Shown here: one piece after another, positions 35,982 through 44,157 of the stretch
Layout of the letters: every line of letters starts with the position of its first letter
Numbering within the stretch: the stretch's first letter is position 1
Assembly: GCA_964501275.1 (NCBI GenBank)
Contig: CAZCSP010000017.1
Span: 1-64,000 of the forward strand
Source of the DNA: 55-13 sp964501275
GTDB taxonomy: Bacteria > Armatimonadota > Fimbriimonadia > Fimbriimonadales > Fimbriimonadaceae
Direction of reading: 5' to 3'
Length of the DNA stretch: 64,000 bases
Translations under genes and position numbers: made by a program
The notes under the pieces: model-generated
The model's input: the letters and a program-made list of their open reading frames with translations, nothing else
The model's database searches: none
Told to the model about the DNA's origin: nothing

Positions 35982-38050
35982 GAGTCGCTCCTCGGCCTTG
36001 CCGTCGCTAACGTAAAGGGCACCACTTGCGAAACCCCCGCCCGCCTGAGCTTGATCGCGATCGCGACCAGGGTCCAGCCCGAATCCACGATGTCGTCGAA
36101 TAGCAGGCAAGGCCCCCGCCGAATCTTCTGGGGATCGACCTCGAAGGCGTCCCACACGTTCTGTAATTGTCTCGTCGAGTTCTGCATCATCTTTTGTTCT
36201 TCATTGGGCCGAGGCTTGAGGACCGCCTCCGCCGCCGGAATCCCCAGCTTCGCCGCCAGCCTCCGGGCAAAGTTCTCCACCGGTCCCCGACGATGATTGG
36301 GCACCCAGGTCAGCCACTCCGGCTTGGTTCCCAGCTTCCCAATCGCCTCCAGACAGGGCGCCAGCAGCTCATCGCTGAATCCACCCTCCTCATACTTCCC
36401 CGCCCGCACAAGCTTCCCCCAGCCCGCGTCGTTGTAGACGCTCAGGGCCAAGCCGGGCTCGTGCAGGTCTTCACTGGGAATCTTCTTGCGCCGCTGAGGA
36501 TCGGCAAAACCGGGCGGGAAGAAGGTGGGCGGCGAAATGATATGCTCGTCGTGCTGAAGGAACTTGATCGCCGCCAAGATCAACTCCTGGCTGGGATAGG
36601 GGTGCTTCAACTCCCGGCAGTTGTCGCACTTGCCGCAAGGCTTGGCCTCGGGGTCGTCCAGCGCCTTGGCCAAGAACTCCATCCGACATTGGCTGGTCCG
36701 GGCGAACTCCCGCATCTGCTCCAACTCCTGCATCCGCTGGCTGGTGATCTCCTCCGACCTCAGCTTCGCGTAGTTCCAAGCCGGATCGATCCACCGATAC
36801 CCGTCCCGGTCATGGGCGACGGCCCCTTCCACCTCCAACAGCTTCAACGCCTTCTCGACTTTGGATCGCCGCAGGTTGGTCTTCGCGGTCACGGCGTCGA
36901 TGGTGGGCATCGTGCCCGCCTCCAAAAGGGGACGTACCAGGTCGAATGCATCCGCACCAGGGAACGCCGAGTCGATGAAATATTGGGTGATCTCGTCGTC
37001 CTCCGAGCCCTCCAACAACACCACCTCCGCCCGATCCAACGCGCGCCCGGCCCGCCCGATCTGCTGGTAGTAGCTGATGACCGATCCCGGCCTCTGGAAA
37101 TGGACGATGAAGGAGACATCCGCCTTGTCATAGCCCATCCCAAGCGCGGTCGTGGCGCACAGCACCTTGATCTGGTTGTCCTGGAAACGCCGCTCGACCT
37201 CGATCCGCTCCTCGGTCGGCAACTGGGCGTAGTAGGGCTGGGCGTCGATCCCCTGGCTCTGCAACCACTCCGCCACCCGCTTGGCGTCGTGGACCGTCAA
37301 GGTGTAGACGATCCCCGACCCCGGCACTTTTGGCAGGAATTGGGCCAGCCAAGCCAGCCTCTCCGACTGATCCTTTAGAATCTGCACCCTTAGCCGCAGG
37401 CTCTCTCGCATCAGAGGCCCACGTTGGATGCGCAAAGACTCCCCCAGTTGCTCCCGAATGTCCTCGATGACTCGGTCGTTGGCCGTGGCAGTCGTCGCAA
37501 GGATCGCCGCCTCCGGGTTCAGCCTCCCAACCGACTCCAGAATCCGCCGATAGTCGGGCCGGAAGTCGTGGCCCCAGTCGCTGATACAGTGGGCCTCGTC
37601 GATCACCAAGAGCCGAGTCCGCTTTTCCAAGCCGGGAAGCAGGCGGGATTTGAAGTCGGGATTGCCCAGACGCTCAGGCGAGACCAGGAGCAGGTCGATG
37701 CCATCCTGATCCAAGTCGTACTCCACCAGCGCCCACTCGTCCCGGTTGGTCGAGTTGATGCTAACGGCATTCAGTTTGAACCGCGCGGCCAAGTCGGTCT
37801 GGTTGCGCATCAGGGAGAGAAGCGGGCTCACCAGCAGAGTCGGCCCCGCACCCTGGGAGCGCAGAAGCCGGGTCGCCAGGAAGTACACCAGACTCTTTCC
37901 CCACCCCGTCCGCTGGACCACCAACTCCCGCGCCCCCGGCGACAAGATCGGCTCGATTGCCTCCCACTGCCCATCCCGAAACCCCGCCCCTGGCCCAAAA
38001 GCCTCGGACAGATGATTCGTCGCAGACTCACGCAAGGCAGCGGTAAGCAT
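35978..38050 (-). CDS. recQ: RecQ helicase fused to a phosphoribosyltransferase domain
   Basis: 690 residues. Helicase motifs: TGWGKS near 48-53, DEAHCISDWGHDFRPDY at 151, TTAT at about 186, and QQIGRAGR at 329-336. The zinc-binding cysteines are at 455, 472, 475 and 478. There is no HRDC domain. Instead the C-terminus (about 560-690) ends in a PRTase-like CLLFDDIVDSGWTL motif (Asp pair at 652-653). The start is at 38050. This is the first gene of a two-gene operon with the DprA-like gene. Confidence 0.88.
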   Translation of the reverse strand: MLTAALRESATNHLSEAFGPGAGFRDGQWEAIEPILSPGARELVVQRTGWGKSLVYFLATRLLRSQGAGPTLLVSPLLSLMRNQTDLAARFKLNAVSINSTNRDEWALVEYDLDQDGIDLLLVSPERLGNPDFKSRLLPGLEKRTRLLVIDEAHCISDWGHDFRPDYRRILESVGRLNPEAAILATTATANDRVIEDIREQLGESLRIQRGPLMRESLRLRVQILKDQSERLAWLAQFLPKVPGSGIVYTLTVHDAKRVAEWLQSQGIDAQPYYAQLPTEERIEVERRFQDNQIKVLCATTALGMGYDKADVSFIVHFQRPGSVISYYQQIGRAGRALDRAEVVLLEGSEDDEITQYFIDSAFPGADAFDLVRPLLEAGTMPTIDAVTAKTNLRRSKVEKALKLLEVEGAVAHDRDGYRWIDPAWNYAKLRSEEITSQRMQELEQMREFARTSQCRMEFLAKALDDPEAKPCGKCDNCRELKHPYPSQELILAAIKFLQHDEHIISPPTFFPPGFADPQRRKKIPSEDLHEPGLALSVYNDAGWGKLVRAGKYEEGGFSDELLAPCLEAIGKLGTKPEWLTWVPNHRRGPVENFARRLAAKLGIPAAEAVLKPRPNEEQKMMQNSTRQLQNVWDAFEVDPQKIRRGPCLLFDDIVDSGWTLVAIAIKLRRAGVSQVVPFTLATARPRSDS

Positions 38051-38116
38051 TTGTAGATATCAGTCTACATCTTTCTCAAGAAAACCGCAAGTCTGATCGA
38101 AGGCTACGGGGTGTGG

Positions 38117-38683
38117 CTACTGCGGCAGTCTACGCAGTTGGTAGAGGTACAGATCGGCAATCTGCCGGTCGGTTTTTCTTTTGACCTCCTTCACCACATC
38201 AATTCGAATCCAGCAGACGCCGTTTGGGTGCCCGCCGTCCTCAATCTCCGTATAACTGAAGTAGTCGCCGTCCACGGCGTTTACAACAGCATCGACGTTC
38301 TCCTTATCCACCCGAAAGGTGATCGCCTCGCCTTGCCCGGCGGCGGTTTTCAAAGCGCGGGTAATAGCCTGGGTGTTGGTCGCCTTGACGCCGGCGGCAG
38401 GCTTTTCCCCGATCAGGTCTTGGTAGATGGGATGCAGAATTTCCAGACCCTTGAGGTAGTCGGTCTCAAAGTCCAGCCACACAATCTCACCCATCGGGAC
38501 CAGCTGATCCTCGTCGGGCCTCCCGCAAACTCCCACCTCCTCGAAAAGGATCGAGTCTCCGTTGATCTGCTTCACAAACCCGACACAAAAAATTGACGGA
38601 TCGTCGTCCCATTTGTGAAAAGCTACGAGGCGGCGGTTGGCCTGTGATTCTTTCAGCTTCTCCAGGATGGGTGTTGGGAGCAT
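38117..38683 (-). CDS. Protein of unknown function
   Basis: 188 residues, soluble, no signal. The N-terminal half reads like a short beta barrel (RRLVAFHKWDDDPSIFCVGFVKQINGDSILFEEVG). The spacing to recQ is 66 bases on the same strand, so a shared transcript with the RecQ-DprA pair is possible. No family recognised. Confidence 0.65.
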   Translation of the reverse strand: MLPTPILEKLKESQANRRLVAFHKWDDDPSIFCVGFVKQINGDSILFEEVGVCGRPDEDQLVPMGEIVWLDFETDYLKGLEILHPIYQDLIGEKPAAGVKATNTQAITRALKTAAGQGEAITFRVDKENVDAVVNAVDGDYFSYTEIEDGGHPNGVCWIRIDVVKEVKRKTDRQIADLYLYQLRRLPQ

Positions 38684-38692
38684 GGTGCGAAG

Positions 38693-39961
38693 CTACCGCT
38701 TGAACACCTGAACCGGCTGGGTCAGGCTGAATTCCCGTCCGCCGACGCGGAAGCGGGCTTCGGCAAGGATGGCCTGATTGCCCGTGGACGAGGACGTGTA
38801 TCGAAGAACCGGTTTGACTCCCTTTGCGTCGGAAGGCGTTGCCTGCGATACTTCGGCCAGCTTTTCCCACTTCGAATCTCGGAAATCCAAGTTGGATGAA
38901 GTATTCATCCAGACCTTTCCCGAGACGAATCCGGGCGACGAGATATCGAACTGAGTGGTAAAGCTTCCGGCATCCTTCCAGGTCCTGGCGCTCCACTTGG
39001 GCATCGGGAACGCTCCCGCCAGGGACCTGCCAAACATTCCGATCGTCTCGATCGCCAATATCCCGCCGCCGAGGTCGTGGCTGACGTTAGGGATGATTCG
39101 GGCCCATTTGGGCTGCTTGAGGTCGCCCCAGTATTTACTGAGCGCATCAACCGTCCAATAGGGGTCGTTGCCGCCGTTGACGATAAGGGTGGGGACTTTG
39201 ATGCGGTCTCGGTACGAGTAGGGATCGACCATCGCCGACAGCTTCTTACCCTGCGCGGTATCCAGCTTGGCCTGCAAGCCGCGCCGGGTGTAGTCTTGGA
39301 TTTGCAGACTGTATTCGCCCCAGGAGTCGATCTGATGCTTCATCTGCACAGGAATGTTCAGGTTGTCGTAGACCATCGGCGCGATCCCGGCGACACGCTT
39401 ATCCCCGGATGCTCCGACCAGCCAGGTAGTCCAACCTCGCTTACTGGCCCCGGTGACGAGAAACTTCTTGAGCGGGTTATCAGACTTCTTGGTGACATCC
39501 TCCACCGCGTCCATCGCCCGGATCGCGCTCTTGGTCATGGGGAAGAGCAGGGGCCAACTGGCGTCTCGGGTGGCGAGGTACTTCTCAAAGGTGTGGGCGA
39601 TCAGGTCGTCCTCGCGCATATCCCAGATAGGCTGGTTGGGGACGCCGAAGAGCATCGCCACTGGCATTCCGGTCGCCGAACTCAGGAGTCTGATCTGCAT
39701 CCTATCGCCGTCTCGCGGACCATCGCCGGTGATGTAGAGGACGCCGGTTCCCTTGAACTCGACCTTCGGCGGCTGTTGGATTAAGACGCCGTGCTTCCAA
39801 ACCACACCTTGCCAAGTTTGGCTGGTTAACTCGATTTCCGTCTGCCCCTGATCCTCGCGAAGAACACGCCAGGAAACCGATGGGTCCTTCTTGGCGAGGA
39901 AGTCCTGAAGTTCCTGGGGCGCGGCGGGGGTTAAGACGAGGCTGCAAATCAGCGATAGCAT
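38693..39961 (-). CDS. PqaA-like exported alpha/beta hydrolase
   Basis: 422 residues from ATG 39961 with a signal peptide (MLSLICSLVLTPAAP). The PhoPQ-activated protein pattern FLVTGASKRGWTTWLVG, with the nucleophile Ser in GASKRG, is clear, and GGNDPYW and NVSHDLGG give the Asp and His. The substrate is unknown. Confidence 0.85.
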   Translation of the reverse strand: MLSLICSLVLTPAAPQELQDFLAKKDPSVSWRVLREDQGQTEIELTSQTWQGVVWKHGVLIQQPPKVEFKGTGVLYITGDGPRDGDRMQIRLLSSATGMPVAMLFGVPNQPIWDMREDDLIAHTFEKYLATRDASWPLLFPMTKSAIRAMDAVEDVTKKSDNPLKKFLVTGASKRGWTTWLVGASGDKRVAGIAPMVYDNLNIPVQMKHQIDSWGEYSLQIQDYTRRGLQAKLDTAQGKKLSAMVDPYSYRDRIKVPTLIVNGGNDPYWTVDALSKYWGDLKQPKWARIIPNVSHDLGGGILAIETIGMFGRSLAGAFPMPKWSARTWKDAGSFTTQFDISSPGFVSGKVWMNTSSNLDFRDSKWEKLAEVSQATPSDAKGVKPVLRYTSSSTGNQAILAEARFRVGGREFSLTQPVQVFKR

Positions 39962-40027
39962 GTCGGTTATTTTGCCAGCAATTCGCTTGAACGAACCGGG
40001 CACAGATTCAGGTCTGTACGTTACGAC

Positions 40028-40056
40028 TTGACAAAGAGTTTCAAGCGTGTAAGAAT
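40028..40056 (+). promoter_or_regulatory. Sigma70-type promoter for the stalk protein gene
   Basis: TTGACA at 40028-40033 is a perfect -35 box, followed 17 bases later by AAGAAT (40051-40056), four of six matches to the -10 box. The gene starts about 45 bases downstream. Confidence 0.55.
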
Positions 40057-40100
40057 AGTCTGACTTTCCCGCGAGTCGGGATCATGTGGGTACGGTGGAT

Positions 40101-41468
40101 ATGTCTATGACCAGAAGAAGCCTTCGCAAGGTATGCATCCTTGCCGGATTGGCGATTTTAAGCGTGGCGGCGAATGCCTTTACGTTCGACGTCAAAATCG
40201 CGATCGATCGCGCATTGAACAGCCCAACGCTGACTGTTCGCTACTCGGGAGCCAATGTGGCCCTTGTCGAACTGAAGTTGAACGGAGTGAGTTTGGGGAC
40301 TCGCACCGTTAACTCGGGCAGGGCCAATGGCGAGACCAATTTTACGCTCGACCTCTCGACCCTGAACGATGGGGATAACGTCGTCGAGGTATCCCTCTTC
40401 GATAAGAATGGCAAGCTCGTCGGGACCGAAAAGTCCAACGTGGCCGCCGATAGCGGGAATAACAGTCCCGTCTTCCTCCAGGGACCCAAGTTCGGCGCCA
40501 CCGTGCAAGGGCCGGTTGAGATCAAGGTCGGTTTTGGCCGAGAGTTGAAGAACACCTACGTGAGCTTCTTCATCGACAACCAGTTCAAGGCGTTGATGAA
40601 CGTGCCTCCCTTCAACTACATTTGGGATACCGAGAAGGAGACCAACGGCTGGCACGAGCTAGAGGCCTGGGTGGTAGATGAATCCAGCAAGACCATGAAG
40701 ACCCGCAAGGTCCGCGTCCTTGTGAACAATCCCGGTGGACGGACGAATCGTGTGGCAGAGGTTGCTCCCAAGGCCAACCCTTCCAACCCGACCCTCGCCG
40801 GAGCATCGAGCATCAAGCCCACCAAGGCATCTTCCACGACCGCCGCAAGCGATGACAAGGTTGTTCAAGCGACTCCTGCGATTCCGCTCGCCCTCTCCAT
40901 GAACCCCGTCAAGAACACGTTGGGAGGAATGAATGGGACGAAGCCGACTGCCAAGTCCACCAGCAGCGCGACTGGGCCGAAGCACTTGACTCCAACCGGA
41001 ACCCGACTGGCACTCGCCCCTCAGAAGAACGTGGGCACGGTTGCGACGACGAACGCTGTGAAGAACGTGGCGAGCAAGGTCGCCATCACCAAGGGGCAGC
41101 GGCTTCCGAACATGTCCTCCCTGGTTCTCTCCTACGACAAGTCCATCGTGAATTTCGATGTGGCTCCCCGTGTAGAGAACGGCATTCCCCTGACCCCGAT
41201 CCGACACCTGCTTGAGAAGGCGGGCGGCGAAGTCAAGTGGAAGGAGTTCGAAAAGGCGGTCGAGGCCAAGGCCGACGGTCGCGAGATATTCATCTGGATC
41301 GGCAATAAGGACGCCCAGGTGGATGGCAACAAGGTAGAGATGGAGGTCGCCCCGTTCATCGAGCGAGGCCGCACCATCGTCCCGTTGAGCTTCATCCAGG
41401 AGACGCTGAAGGTGAATATCGAGTTCGATCCCGAGACCGGGCACGTGCTCATCACCCCGATGAAGTAG
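40101..41468 (+). CDS. Exported Ig-like and copper amine oxidase N-domain protein
   Basis: 455 residues with a signal peptide ending AANAF. Residues about 25-215 hold Ig-like beta domains (TVQGPVEIKVGFGRELKNTYVSFFIDNQ). A low-complexity Ser/Thr/Lys/Pro linker of about 110 residues follows. The last 110 residues match the copper amine oxidase N-terminal type domain (GIPLTPIRHLLEKAGGEVKW, RTIVPLSFIQETL). The layout suggests a surface stalk or adhesive protein. Alternative starts are GTG 40086 and ATG 40107. Confidence 0.78.
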   Translation: MSMTRRSLRKVCILAGLAILSVAANAFTFDVKIAIDRALNSPTLTVRYSGANVALVELKLNGVSLGTRTVNSGRANGETNFTLDLSTLNDGDNVVEVSLFDKNGKLVGTEKSNVAADSGNNSPVFLQGPKFGATVQGPVEIKVGFGRELKNTYVSFFIDNQFKALMNVPPFNYIWDTEKETNGWHELEAWVVDESSKTMKTRKVRVLVNNPGGRTNRVAEVAPKANPSNPTLAGASSIKPTKASSTTAASDDKVVQATPAIPLALSMNPVKNTLGGMNGTKPTAKSTSSATGPKHLTPTGTRLALAPQKNVGTVATTNAVKNVASKVAITKGQRLPNMSSLVLSYDKSIVNFDVAPRVENGIPLTPIRHLLEKAGGEVKWKEFEKAVEAKADGREIFIWIGNKDAQVDGNKVEMEVAPFIERGRTIVPLSFIQETLKVNIEFDPETGHVLITPMK

Positions 41469-41490
41469 CCGGTACAAACGAAAAACCATC

Positions 41491-41530
41491 CAACGGGGCA
41501 ACATCGATGTGTTGCCCCGTTGTCGTTTTA
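41491..41530 (+). terminator. Rho-independent terminator
   Basis: CAACGGGGCAACA (41491-41503) pairs perfectly with TGTTGCCCCGTTG (41510-41522) around a six-base loop and is followed by TCGTTTTA. It ends the transcript of the stalk protein gene. Confidence 0.8.
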
Positions 41531-41605
41531 GGATGCAGTGAGGGTTGAGTAGCGGAAAGCTAGACCCTGAGCTTACGGCGATTCTTGCCGAAATTGTATT
41601 TGGGA

Positions 41606-42031
41606 ATGGTGTACTCGGAGCCAAGGAGCAGAGTCGCACCGCCTAGTAAAGAGGCAATACACTTGAGCGAGAAAGTCCGACCTGATAAGCGCCGTTACCT
41701 GAGATACGAGATTCTTGACTATGCCGTAGTATCGGTGGCGGGCGAAAGCCAGGGCGTCAACACGGTGATTGCGGATATCAGCCTCGGCGGCGTCCAACTT
41801 CGCTCCAAACAGCCCCTTCCTGTGGGAGCGATCTGCATGATCCGAGTTGGCAGTGCCGACGGCGAGCCGATCGGCCTCCGAGCAGAGGTGCGCCACTGCA
41901 CCCTCATGGAATCTAGCGATCTCTACACCTCCGGCATGCGCTTCATCCCGGAAACCCACGCCGACCGCCTCTGCATCGCCGAATACGTCCATGCGATCTT
42001 CCAGCGTCAGTGCGACAACCTGCTGGTTTAG
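41606..42031 (+). CDS. PilZ-domain protein
   Basis: 141 residues. The c-di-GMP-binding signatures RRYLR and DISLGGVQL are present. PilZ proteins act as c-di-GMP receptors in motility, pili or exopolysaccharide control. TTG 41585 is an alternative start. It is a candidate partner of the MshEN and MinD-like genes at 20-21 kb. Confidence 0.85.
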   Translation: MVYSEPRSRVAPPSKEAIHLSEKVRPDKRRYLRYEILDYAVVSVAGESQGVNTVIADISLGGVQLRSKQPLPVGAICMIRVGSADGEPIGLRAEVRHCTLMESSDLYTSGMRFIPETHADRLCIAEYVHAIFQRQCDNLLV

Positions 42032-42082
42032 GGCGACTTGCAAGTGCGGCAGAACTAGGTTGGCGATTCCAGCCACCTGGCT

Positions 42083-42973
42083 CTACCTTCCCCCCAGCCC
42101 GCTCAAGTTGATCCCCTTCATGAAGTAACGTTGCGCGCAGAAGAACAGCACGATCATCGGCAGGATGTGGATGAGGGACGCGGCCATCAATTGGTTGGTC
42201 TCCGACCCATAGCTGTCCTGGAACATCCTCAGCCCCAGCGACACCGTGTACTTCTCCGGCGAATTCAGGTAGATCAGCGGGCCGTTAAAGTCGTCCCAGT
42301 GGCCGATAAAACTCAGTACGGCGACGGTGGCGATGACCGGGCCGGACAAGGGGAGAAGTATCTTCCACCAGATGCGGAAAAACCCGGCCCCATCCAGCAT
42401 CGCCGCCTCGTCGAACTCCTTCGGAATCGTCAGGAAGAACTGGCGCATCAGGAAGATGCTGAACGCTCCGCCCCCGAACAACGACGGGACGATGAGCGGA
42501 TAGAAGGTATCAATCGCCCCCAGTTCCCGCCAGATCATGAAGACCGGAATCATCGTCACCTGGCCCGGCAGCATCATGGTCGCGAGCATCGTGTAGAACA
42601 TCAGATTCCGACCCCGGAAGTTAAAGCGGGCGAAGCCATAGGCCACCAATGAGCAGGAGATCACCCCGACGACCGTAGTGGTGACGGTGATGAAGAGCGT
42701 ATTCCCCACCCACTTTGTAAAGGGAAGGGCGGTCCAGGCTTTGGCGAAGTTTTCCCACAGCGGCGGATTGGGAATCCATTGGGGCGGATACTTGAAGGCG
42801 TCCTGGTTATCCTTAAGCGCCGTGCTGACAGTCCACAGGAAGGGGATGAAGAACAGCACGCCTAGGCTGAACAGCAGGAAGTAGACGATCCATGTAGAGT
42901 GCGGCAATTTATTGCCGCTTTTTGCGCGCCAACGGTTCACAGAGCGCTCCCTCCCAAATATAGAGTGCGGCAA
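42083..42973 (-). CDS. Sugar ABC importer permease, MalG type
   Basis: 296 residues with six membrane segments and the EAA loop EFDEAAMLDGAGFFRIWWKILLPLSGP. It forms the inner-membrane channel with the permease at 43059. The first 26 residues are translated from a dispersed hairpin repeat (42895-42922 and 42959-42987), which suggests a repeat insertion lengthened or replaced the native N-terminus. Confidence 0.88.
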   Translation of the reverse strand: MPHSIFGRERSVNRWRAKSGNKLPHSTWIVYFLLFSLGVLFFIPFLWTVSTALKDNQDAFKYPPQWIPNPPLWENFAKAWTALPFTKWVGNTLFITVTTTVVGVISCSLVAYGFARFNFRGRNLMFYTMLATMMLPGQVTMIPVFMIWRELGAIDTFYPLIVPSLFGGGAFSIFLMRQFFLTIPKEFDEAAMLDGAGFFRIWWKILLPLSGPVIATVAVLSFIGHWDDFNGPLIYLNSPEKYTVSLGLRMFQDSYGSETNQLMAASLIHILPMIVLFFCAQRYFMKGINLSGLGGR

Positions 42974-43053
42974 TCTATTGCCTCTTTCAAAACGCGATCT
43001 TGGCGATCCGAGGCGACGGGGCAGAAAGCGGCAATAAATTGCCGCACTCTATA
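42895..43053. repeat. Three copies of a 28-29-base hairpin repeat
   Basis: Copies at 42895-42922 and 42959-42987 are direct, and 43025-43053 is inverted. The common form is ATAGAGTGCGGCAATTTATT then GCCGCTTT, self-complementary around the TTTA. The first two lie in the permease gene and the third upstream of it. Confidence 0.75.
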
Positions 43054-43058
43054 GGATC

Positions 43059-43934
43059 TCATTTCGCCTCCGCTTCATAGTGGACCCACCGCTTGCTGCT
43101 CCAAAACTGGATCGCGGTGATGGCAAGCAGAATCAGGAAGAGGAGCCAGGCCATCGCGCTGGCCTTGCCGAGTTTGAAGTACTCAAAGGCGTTTCGGAAC
43201 AGGCTCAGCGCATAGAACAGGGTCGAGTTGTTCGGCCCGCCGCCCGTCATGATGTAAGCCTGGGTGAACACTTGGAAACTCCCGATGAACCCCAGGATCA
43301 GATTGAAGAAGATCACGGGCGACAGTTGCGGGACGGTGATGAACCGGAACTGCTGCCAAGGCGAGGCCCCATCGATCCTTGCGGCCTCATAGTAGCTCTC
43401 GGAGATGCCTTGCAGCCCGGCAAGGAAGATCACCATCCGCCCCCCGCCGATACCCCAAAGCGACATGACGATAAACGCCCAAAGCGTGTACTTCTCATCC
43501 GCCAGCCACTCCGCCCCGCCAATTCCAAATAGCCCGAGGCCGTAGTTCAAAAGCCCATAGTCGTTGTTGAAAATCCACTGCCACAAAAGGGCGCTGGCGG
43601 CGGCGGGAACCAGGGAGGGAAGGTAGAAAAGCGTGCGAAAGACCCGCTGTCCCCGAACCTTCTGGTTCAGCAAGATCGCCAAGGCCAACGAGCCGATGAT
43701 CCCCAGGGGAACCGCAAAGACCGCATAGGTGAAGGTGACCTGGAGCGACTTCCAAAACAGCGGCTCCTGGGTCAGCAGCCGCTCATAATTCTTCGTCCCG
43801 ACCCACTCCATCTTGCTGAGGTCGTATTTGGTGAAGCTGAGATAAAGCGAAGTCAACATTGGCCCCGCCGTAAAGATCAGGAAACCGATGAGCCAGGGCA
43901 GGGTGAAAAGGAACCCGGCAGTGGAACGCTTCAT
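43059..43934 (-). CDS. Sugar ABC importer permease, MalF type
   Basis: 291 residues with six membrane segments and the EAA loop YYEAARIDGASPWQQFRFITVPQLSPV. It pairs with the MalG-type permease downstream. The first permease of the operon follows the binding protein after a 223-base gap that holds a hairpin repeat. Confidence 0.9.
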   Translation of the reverse strand: MKRSTAGFLFTLPWLIGFLIFTAGPMLTSLYLSFTKYDLSKMEWVGTKNYERLLTQEPLFWKSLQVTFTYAVFAVPLGIIGSLALAILLNQKVRGQRVFRTLFYLPSLVPAAASALLWQWIFNNDYGLLNYGLGLFGIGGAEWLADEKYTLWAFIVMSLWGIGGGRMVIFLAGLQGISESYYEAARIDGASPWQQFRFITVPQLSPVIFFNLILGFIGSFQVFTQAYIMTGGGPNNSTLFYALSLFRNAFEYFKLGKASAMAWLLFLILLAITAIQFWSSKRWVHYEAEAK

Positions 43935-44062
43935 TGGGGACTCCTGGATGTGGCATGGGCAGCCTGCCCATGCGTCCCATGACCTGCCAGGTCATGGCTC
44001 GCTTGTACTTTCCGCAAGCTCTCGGCACCAGACTCCCAACGAAGGTGAGGAGCGGAAGAGCT

Positions 44063-44131
44063 AACCACCAAGGCACGAAGACACAAAGAAAGGCCAGCGT
44101 CCGACCTTTGTGCCTTTATGCCTTGGCGGTT
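44063..44131. repeat. CCGCCAAG-type hairpin in the importer operon
   Basis: Left AACCACCAAGGCACGAAGAC at 44063 pairs imperfectly with a right arm ending CCTTGGCGGTT at 44131. It lies between the binding protein and the MalF-type permease and may control their relative expression. Confidence 0.6.
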
Positions 44132-44157
44132 CAAAGCGCCATTGCCTCCAGCAACCC

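Noticed and set aside
36167..37378. 403-residue ORF opposite recQ
   Set aside because: Antisense shadow; the helicase motifs on the minus strand are complete.
42895..43053. Possible CRISPR array
   Set aside because: Only three short self-complementary copies in mixed orientation with unequal spacing, and no cas genes.
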